A stretch of DNA of 5,785 nt from a bacterium (GTDB lineage Bacteria > Desulfobacterota > Binatia > UBA12015): NCBI GenBank assembly GCA_018970825.1, contig JAGWVP010000227.1:1-5785 (forward strand). Reading direction: 5' to 3'. The notes beneath the pieces are model-generated. The model saw nothing but the letters and a program-made list of their open reading frames with translations, ran no database searches and had not been told where the DNA came from. The number at the start of each line of letters is the position of its first letter. The stretch's first letter is position 1. Positions 1-5,785 of this stretch are shown here, piece after piece. Both the position numbers and the translations under genes were made by a program.

Positions 1-1547
<1,547 letters not shown>

Positions 1548-1551
<4 letters not shown>

Positions 1552-2339
1552 AGGCGAAGCGCGGCTCGTCGGCCCGCGAGGCGGTGCGTTCGCGGCTCGT
1601 CGTGGCCCTCGACGTCGCGACGGCCGACGAGGCCGAGTCGCTGGTCGCGGCGCTGCGCGACGAAGTCGGGGTCTTCAAGGTCGGCAAGCAGCTCTTCCTC
1701 CACGGCGGGCCGCAGGTCGTCCGCGCGATCCGCGACCGCGGCGGCGAGGTCTTCCTCGACCTGAAGTTCCACGACATCCCGCGCACCGTCGCGCGCGCCG
1801 GGATCGAGGCCACCCGGCTCGGCGTGAAGATGTTCACCGTCCACGCGTCGGGCTCGCTCGAGATGATGCGGGTCACCGTCTCCGAGGTGCAGAAGACCTG
1901 CCGCAAGGAGGGCCTGCGCAGGCCGAAGATCCTCGCGGTCACGGTGCTGACGAGCCTGTCGCGCGACGACCTCCAGCGCGTCGGCGTGCGCTCCGGCGTC
2001 GAGTCCCAGGTCGTCCGTCTCGCGAGTCTCGCGCACGAAGCCGGCATGGACGGGGTCGTCGCCTCGCCGCACGAGGTCGGGCCGATCCGCAAGGCCTGCG
2101 GCCGCGGCTTCCTCATCGTCACGCCGGGGGTCAGGCCCCGGCAGGCGGAGTGGGGCGACCAGAAGCGCGTGATGACGCCGGGCGAGGCGATCCGCAACGG
2201 CGCGGACTACCTCGTCGTCGGGCGACCGATCCTCGACGCGCCCGATCCCGCCGCGGCGGCCCGCGACATCGTCGCCGACATGGAGCGGGCGTTCGCCGCA
2301 CGGGGCGGCCGGCTGCGACTGCTCTCCCGCCCGGGCTGA
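1548..2339 (+). CDS. pyrF: Orotidine 5'-phosphate decarboxylase
   Basis: The enzyme decarboxylates OMP to UMP, the last step of de novo pyrimidine synthesis, in the cytoplasm. The 263-residue protein has the full TIM-barrel signature: VALD with Asp22, FKVGKQLF with Lys44, and the catalytic LDLKFHDIP with Asp71, Lys73 and Asp76. Further on are TVHASG, VTVLTSL, the phosphate-loop segment TPGVRP and VVGRPI with Arg226. These residues sit at a constant offset of 11 from the Bacillus subtilis catalytic set, so the protein should be active. The first ~12 residues are a basic extension that the fold does not need. GTG at 1548 is preferred because it overlaps the proS stop as GTGA and has a well-spaced ribosome site; GTG at 1584 is the alternative. 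The overlap implies translational coupling to proS. A 44-nt gap separates it from the protease pair. Confidence 0.96.
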
Positions 2340-2347
2340 GCGCGCGC

Positions 2348-2376
2348 TTGCGGCCCTCCCGGACCGGGGCCATACA
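2348..2376 (+). promoter_or_regulatory. Possible weak promoter in the pyrF-protease gap
   Basis: TTGCGG (2348-2353) and CATACA (2371-2376) are separated by 17 nt, the standard spacing for a housekeeping sigma factor. Each hexamer matches the consensus at only about three or four of six positions. The CATACAAG patch is the only AT-richer stretch in the gap. If real, transcription would begin almost at the ATG at 2384, giving a leaderless or nearly leaderless message. A 10-nt palindrome AGCGCGCGCT (2339-2348) overlaps the end of pyrF and the left hexamer. This is a tentative call on spacing and composition only. Confidence 0.22.
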
Positions 2377-2383
2377 AGCAGGA

Positions 2384-3769
2384 ATGCCCCGAAGAAGGAT
2401 CGTCGCCTCGCGCGCCCTCGCGGCGCTCGTCCTGCTGCTCGCGCCGGCCCGGGCCACGCACGCGGCGAAGCCCTACTCCGAGCAGGTCGTCGAGCGCACG
2501 CTCGACAACGGGCTCAAGATGCTGCTCCTCGAGGACCACAAGGCTCCGGTCACCGTCGTGCAGGTCTGGTACCGCGTCGGCTCCCGCAACGAGGCCCCGG
2601 GCGTGACGGGCCTCTCGCACATGCTCGAGCACATGATGTTCAAGGGGACGAAGACGCACGGCCCGGAGGAGTACTCGAAGATCATCTCGCGCAACGGCGG
2701 CAACGAGAACGCCTTCACCTCCGACGACATGACGACCTATTTCGCCACGCTCGCCTCGGATCGGGCGGCCGTCGAGATCGATCTCGAGGCCGATCGCATG
2801 CGGGGCATCCAGTTGACGAAGGAGAACTTCGAGCCGGAGCGGCAGGTCGTCATGGAGGAACGCCGCATGCGGGTCGACGACAACCCGATCGCGTTCCTGC
2901 TCGAAACGCTCAACGCGGCGACCTTCCTCGAGCATCCCTACCGGCAGCCGACGATCGGCTGGGCGAAGGACATCGAGAACTGGACGCTCGAGGACCTGCA
3001 GCGCCACTACGACCTCTACTACCGCCCCAACAACGCGGTCGTGGTCGTCGTCGGCGACTTCGACGCGAAGTCGATGGGCGACCTGGTCGCCGGGAAGTTC
3101 GGCGGCATCCCGCGCGGCGAGGATCCGCCGAAGGTCCGCGCGGTCGAGCCCGCGCCGCGCGGGGCCAAGCGGATCCAGGTCGAGAAGCCGGCGAAACTCC
3201 CCTTCGTCGCGATGCAGTGGCATGCACCCAACCTGCACCACCCGGACAGCCCGGCGCTCGAGATGCTGGCAGGCGTGCTGTCGAACGGGAAGAGTTCGCG
3301 CCTCTACCGGGATCTCGTCCACCGCGACCGCCTCGCACTGGAGGCCGACGCGAGCTACGACCGCACCGCGATCGACGACAAGACCTTCTCGATGGGCGGA
3401 CAGCCGCAGCCCGGCGTTCCGATCGAGAAACTCGAGAGCGCACTGCTCGCCCAGGTCGAGGCGATCCGGAAGACCCCGCCCACCCGCGAGGAACTCGACC
3501 GCGTGCGCGCCCAGATGGAGTCCGCCTTCACCTTCGCCCAGGACTCGATGTTCTACCGCGGCATGCTGCTCGGCACCTACGAGATGGCCGGGGGCTGGCG
3601 GCAGATCGACGACTACCTGCCGTCGCTCGCGAAGGTCACCCCGGAGGACGTCCGGCGCGTCGCCGACGCGTGGCTCACGCCCGCGAACCGCACGACCGGC
3701 GTGCTCGTCCCCCTGCCCGTCGACCCCTCGGCCCCCGTCGAGCGGGTGCCGAGCGGACCGATCCATTGA
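2384..3769 (+). CDS. Exported M16B zinc peptidase, catalytic (HxxEH) subunit
   Basis: This 461-residue protein belongs to the pitrilysin / mitochondrial-processing-peptidase-like M16B family, zinc proteases that degrade or trim peptides. A signal peptide is visible: basic MPRRR, a hydrophobic run about 11-22, and likely cleavage near ATHA-A (about residue 27), so it should act in the periplasm. The three Arg give a weak Tat-like look, but Sec export is as likely. The inverted zinc motif HMLEH is at His79-Glu82-His83, with the distal Glu ligand in VVMEERR (Glu158/159), 75-76 residues later as the family requires. In the C-terminal half, the positions of the family's Arg/Tyr pair are Val312 and Leu319, so that function is missing here and is supplied by the next gene product. 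ATG 2384 is chosen for the signal peptide. AGGA abuts the ATG with no spacer, so the ribosome site is poor. It lies 5 nt upstream of its partner. Confidence 0.93.
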   Translation: MPRRRIVASRALAALVLLLAPARATHAAKPYSEQVVERTLDNGLKMLLLEDHKAPVTVVQVWYRVGSRNEAPGVTGLSHMLEHMMFKGTKTHGPEEYSKIISRNGGNENAFTSDDMTTYFATLASDRAAVEIDLEADRMRGIQLTKENFEPERQVVMEERRMRVDDNPIAFLLETLNAATFLEHPYRQPTIGWAKDIENWTLEDLQRHYDLYYRPNNAVVVVVGDFDAKSMGDLVAGKFGGIPRGEDPPKVRAVEPAPRGAKRIQVEKPAKLPFVAMQWHAPNLHHPDSPALEMLAGVLSNGKSSRLYRDLVHRDRLALEADASYDRTAIDDKTFSMGGQPQPGVPIEKLESALLAQVEAIRKTPPTREELDRVRAQMESAFTFAQDSMFYRGMLLGTYEMAGGWRQIDDYLPSLAKVTPEDVRRVADAWLTPANRTTGVLVPLPVDPSAPVERVPSGPIH

Positions 3770-3774
3770 ACCCC

Positions 3775-5232
3775 ATGAAGCACTCGATCCTCGCCCTCGC
3801 GCTCTGCGCCTCGCTCCTCCCCGGTGCGGCCGGAGCGGCCGCCCCCGCCGTCGAGCGCCCGAAGCTCGACAACGGGATCCAGCTCGTCCTCTCGACGCAG
3901 TCGTCGGTGCCGATCGTCGCGATCTCGTGTCTCGTCGACGGCGGCGCGCGCCTCGACCCCCCGGGCAAGGAAGGGCTCGCGGAGCTGACCGGCAGCCTCC
4001 TGTCCGACGGCACGAAGGGCCGCACCTCGGAGGAGATCTCGAAGATCGTCGACTCGATGGGCGCGAGCTTCTCGACCGGCGCCTCCCAGGACTGGGTCGA
4101 GGTCGGCGCGACGGTGCTCGCGCGCGACTTCGAGACCGGCGTCGACCTGGTCGCGCGGAGCCTGCGCGAGCCGACCTTTCCGGCCGGCGAATTCGCCCGG
4201 GCGAAGGCCGAGACGCTCGGCTCGCTGCAGGCCTCGGAGGACGAACCGCAGGTGGTCGCCGGGCGTGCGTTTCGCAAGGCCCTGTTCGGCGCCGCTCCCT
4301 ACGGCACGCCGGTCGACGGTTCGCTCGACTCGGTGAAGCGCCTCTCCCGCGAGGACGTCCTCGCCTACCACGCGAGCCTCGACCCGCAGAAGACGCTCTG
4401 CGCGATCGTCGGCGACGTCGAGACCGCACGGATGCGGGAGACGGCCGCGCGCCTGCTCGGCGCCTGGAAGCCGCAGGTGAAGTCGCTCGCCCCGCGGGCG
4501 CCCGCGACCCCGCCGACCGCGCGGACCGTCGTGGTCGATCGACCCGTGGCGCAGGCCTCGATCGTCGTCGGCCAGGTCGGAGTGCCGCGCACGGATCCCG
4601 ACTGGTTCCCGATCGTCGTGATGAACCACGTGCTCGGCGGCGGCGGATTCACCTCGCGCCTCATGAAGCGCATCCGGACGCAGGGAGGGCTCGCCTACGG
4701 CGTGTCGAGCGCCTTCGGCTCGACGCGGCTCCCGGGGCCCTTCCAGGTCGTGCTGCAGACGAAGGTGCCGAGCGCGGCGGAGGCCTCGCGCATCGTGCGC
4801 GAGGAACTGCAGAAGCTCCACGACGAGGGAGCGACCGAGGAGGAACTCGCCGCGGCGAAGGACTACCTCACCGGCAACTTCCCGATGAAGCTCGACTCGA
4901 CCTCGAAGATCGCGGGACTGCTCGCGCAGATGCAGTACTTCGGGCTCGGCGACGACTACATCGAGCGCTACGCCGAGCGCGTGCGCGCGGTGACGCTCGA
5001 CGACGTGAAGCGCGCGGCGCGTGCCCACCTGCATCCCGACGCGCTCGTGCAGGTCGTCGTCGGCCCGAAGGCCGATCTCGAGAAGCAGGGCATCGGCGAC
5101 GCGACGGGAGACGCGAGCGCGAAGCCCGCGTCTCCCGTCGCATCCCCGGCGCCCGCGGCCGACGCACCCGCGCACGAGCCGCCCGCGGCACCCGCCGCCG
5201 GCCACGGCGCGGCCGCGTCCCCCGGAGCATGA
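3775..5232 (+). CDS. Exported M16B peptidase-family protein, non-zinc (Arg/Tyr) subunit
   Basis: This 485-residue partner has a Sec signal peptide (MKHSILALALCASLL, likely cleaved near AAGA-AA, residue 21-22). Cys11 sits too early and follows Leu, so it is not a convincing lipobox. The two-lobed M16 fold is recognisable, but the zinc motif position reads Glu70-Leu-Thr-Gly-Ser74 within GLAELTGSLLSDGT, so no zinc is expected. It keeps the GGGGFTSRLMKRIRTQGGLAYGV block with Arg301 and Tyr308, the substrate-handling pair typical of the non-catalytic subunit. Together with the upstream HxxEH protein it should form a heterodimeric periplasmic protease. Residues 443-485 are an Ala/Pro-rich, probably disordered tail beyond the family fold, and the DNA for its start forms a strong hairpin. 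ATG 3775 has no clear ribosome site; an in-frame TTG at 3766, overlapping the previous stop as TTGA and 8 nt after GAGCGGA, would add three residues and is a real alternative. Confidence 0.92.
   Translation: MKHSILALALCASLLPGAAGAAAPAVERPKLDNGIQLVLSTQSSVPIVAISCLVDGGARLDPPGKEGLAELTGSLLSDGTKGRTSEEISKIVDSMGASFSTGASQDWVEVGATVLARDFETGVDLVARSLREPTFPAGEFARAKAETLGSLQASEDEPQVVAGRAFRKALFGAAPYGTPVDGSLDSVKRLSREDVLAYHASLDPQKTLCAIVGDVETARMRETAARLLGAWKPQVKSLAPRAPATPPTARTVVVDRPVAQASIVVGQVGVPRTDPDWFPIVVMNHVLGGGGFTSRLMKRIRTQGGLAYGVSSAFGSTRLPGPFQVVLQTKVPSAAEASRIVREELQKLHDEGATEEELAAAKDYLTGNFPMKLDSTSKIAGLLAQMQYFGLGDDYIERYAERVRAVTLDDVKRAARAHLHPDALVQVVVGPKADLEKQGIGDATGDASAKPASPVASPAPAADAPAHEPPAAPAAGHGAAASPGA
5101..5141. 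repeat. Perfect 15-bp inverted repeat inside the second M16 gene
   Basis: The left arm GCGACGGGAGACGCG (5101-5115) is exactly complementary to the right arm CGCGTCTCCCGTCGC (5127-5141) across an 11-nt loop (5116-5126). Beyond one mismatch, two more pairs could form (5098-5099 with 5143-5144). No T-run follows on either strand, so it is not a standard intrinsic terminator. It lies in frame, encodes part of the Ala/Pro tail, and begins at the codon where the conserved fold ends. It could act as an mRNA structure or be a remnant of a small palindromic element; neither is shown. Confidence 0.8.
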
Positions 5233-5261
5233 GAGCGGCCGCATGCACAGCATGAGGCGAC

Positions 5262-5290
5262 TTGACTCCCCGGGCATCGGCAAGTAGGGA
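5262..5290 (+). promoter_or_regulatory. Possible promoter downstream of the protease pair
   Basis: TTGACT (5262-5267) matches five of six -35 consensus positions and is followed, after exactly 17 nt, by TAGGGA (5285-5290), which keeps only the leading TA of a -10 box. Transcription would start near 5297 and give a leader of about 280 nt before the GTG at 5575. The good -35 and spacing favour it; the poor -10 argues against it. Confidence 0.25.
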
Positions 5291-5452
5291 CCGCTCACCG
5301 TGATCCGCAGCAACCCGCGAGATCCGCGAGCGGCACGCCGTGCAGGGCACGACGCGACGCGACGGAACCTCGGGGTGGCGACGGGAGCGGGACGAGACTC
5401 CAGGCGCGCATCCCCTTCCCGCGAGCGCGACCCGAACCACCGCACGAAGCCC

Positions 5453-5468
5453 CGAGTCGCGAGACTCG
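5453..5468. repeat. 6-bp hairpin with GNRA-type loop
   Basis: CGAGTC (5453-5458) pairs perfectly with GACTCG (5463-5468) around GCGA, a GNRA tetraloop that stabilises RNA hairpins when read on the plus strand. No T-run follows. In a GC-rich stretch a 6-bp stem can arise by chance. Confidence 0.4.
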
Positions 5469-5507
5469 AACCCCCCGCCAGAAGCCGCCCGACGCATCGC
5501 AGCACCA

Positions 5508-5522
5508 CCCGGACCCTCCGGG
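5508..5522. repeat. 6-bp GC-rich hairpin
   Basis: CCCGGA (5508-5513) pairs with TCCGGG (5517-5522) around a 3-nt loop. The sequence after it is AAGGCTGAGAAC on the plus strand, with no T-run, so any terminator role would not be of the intrinsic type. Confidence 0.35.
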
Positions 5523-5574
5523 AAGGCTGAGAACGAAGGCACACGGGGCACGAAGCAGGACCGCGGGCCAGTCA

Positions 5575-5785
5575 GTGGCGAAACCCACCAAGCAGAATCG
5601 CAGCGCGAGCGGGAGCCGCAAGGCGACGGCGAAGCCCGTGCGCGTCGTCGCCAAGGGCGCCGTCGAGGCGCGTCGAGCCCCCGCGTCGACCGCGCGAGCC
5701 AAGGTCTCGACGCTCCCCCCGAAGAAGCCCGCCGGGAAGGCCGTCGAGGCGAAGCCGGTCGGGGAGAAGGTAGCGGCCCGCGCGG
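5575..5785 (+). CDS. Lys/Ala/Pro-rich basic protein, N-terminal part only
   Basis: An open frame runs from GTG 5575 off the window end (70 codons visible). Codon third positions are almost all G or C, as in the sure genes. The protein starts MAKPTKQNRSASGSRK (GTG read as Met). By my count it has 18 Lys/Arg, 17 Ala, 7 Pro and only 3 acidic residues in 70, so it should be disordered and able to bind nucleic acid. A loose repeat is visible (KGAVEARRAP, then GKAVEAKPVG). The nearest purine-rich ribosome site, AGGA at 5557-5560, is 14 nt upstream, which is long. Such tails occur at the N-terminus of DksA/TraR-type regulators, histone H1-like proteins and some RNA-binding enzymes in high-GC bacteria. 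The diagnostic domain is outside the window, so I assign no function. It is separated from the proteases by 342 nt and is probably a separate unit. Confidence 0.6.
   Translation, partial: MAKPTKQNRSASGSRKATAKPVRVVAKGAVEARRAPASTARAKVSTLPPKKPAGKAVEAKPVGEKVAARA

Larger units (their letters stand above)
5233..5574. other. 342-nt stretch without a supported gene
   Basis: I see no convincing coding sequence here. A 76-codon frame from GTG 5300 to TGA 5530 is Arg-rich, has many A-ending codons unlike the neighbouring genes, and resembles no family I know. The frame leading into the next gene is open from 5266 but has no ATG, GTG or TTG before 5575. The stretch contains a possible promoter (5262-5290), two 6-bp hairpins (5453-5468, 5508-5522), and short direct repeats: GCACGAAGC at 5442 and 5548, and CGAGACTC at 5393 and 5460. 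It may be a long leader for the next gene, or it may hide a small RNA. Confidence 0.55.

Noticed and set aside
2150..2383. Upstream extension of the first M16 gene to 2150
   Set aside because: The added 78 residues would overlap pyrF in another frame, are Arg/Pro-rich, and would bury the clear signal peptide that starts at 2384.
3775..3810. Lipoprotein signal on the second M16 protein
   Set aside because: Cys11 is preceded by Leu rather than Gly/Ala/Ser and lies inside the hydrophobic core; a normal signal peptidase I site follows.
2207..4429. 740-codon open frame on the minus strand
   Set aside because: It is antisense to the end of pyrF and both M16 genes, which have clear family motifs. 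The translation is Arg-rich low complexity, as expected for a shadow frame in high-GC DNA.
5101..5141. Intrinsic transcription terminator
   Set aside because: The stem is strong, but there is no T-run on either strand and it lies within the coding region about 90 nt before the stop.
5300..5530. 76-codon gene in the gap (GTG start)
   Set aside because: Arg-rich sequence with many A-ending codons unlike its neighbours, no good ribosome site, and no family resemblance.
3613..5544. 643-codon open frame on the minus strand
   Set aside because: It runs antisense to the second M16 gene and the gap after it, with no recognisable domain; a composition artefact.
5440..5550. tRNA on the minus strand
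   Set aside because: The reverse complement contains GGTTCGAGTC, a good T-arm motif, and GCCCCG/CGGGGC could pair about 100 nt apart. However, the T stem has a mismatch, the acceptor stem does not follow it directly, and I find no D-arm or anticodon arm.
5295..5702. 135-codon minus-strand gene
   Set aside because: It is antisense to the start of the basic-protein gene, has no domain I recognise, and its composition is consistent with a shadow frame.

Overview
This is a high-GC bacterial window (about 70% G+C by eye, with nearly every real codon ending in G or C). It holds five plus-strand protein genes and no convincing gene on the minus strand. Dense packing, overlapping stop/start codons and exported M16B proteases point to a Gram-negative bacterium. 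The proS-pyrF adjacency and the Cys-pair form of bacterial prolyl-tRNA synthetase would fit a deltaproteobacterial-type lineage (Myxococcota, Desulfobacterota or similar). No taxonomic marker is present, so that placement is a weak inference.

Layout: (1) 1-1551 is the 3' part of proS (prolyl-tRNA synthetase), missing about 50 N-terminal codons at the window edge. (2) 1548-2339 is pyrF (orotidine 5'-phosphate decarboxylase), joined to proS by a GTGA overlap. (3) 2384-3769 and 3775-5232 are two exported M16B zinc-peptidase-family proteins, 5 nt apart. The first has the zinc motif HxxEH. The second has lost it but keeps the Arg/Tyr pair that the first lacks. They look like the two halves of one heterodimeric periplasmic protease. 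(4) 5233-5574 is a 342-nt stretch without a supported gene; it holds short hairpins, small repeats and a possible promoter. (5) 5575 to the window end is the start of a gene for a Lys/Ala/Pro-rich basic protein of unknown identity.

proS and pyrF are housekeeping genes and probably share a transcript. The protease pair could be read from the same message or from a weak promoter in the 44-nt gap before it. The most unusual structural signal is a perfect 15-bp inverted repeat with an 11-nt loop (5101-5141). It lies inside the second protease gene and begins exactly where the conserved fold ends and an Ala/Pro-rich C-terminal tail begins. I found no CRISPR array, insertion sequence, rRNA or acceptable tRNA. 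I see no clear evidence of a wholly new system; the protease pair, the hairpin-bearing tail and the basic-protein gene are the parts worth following.
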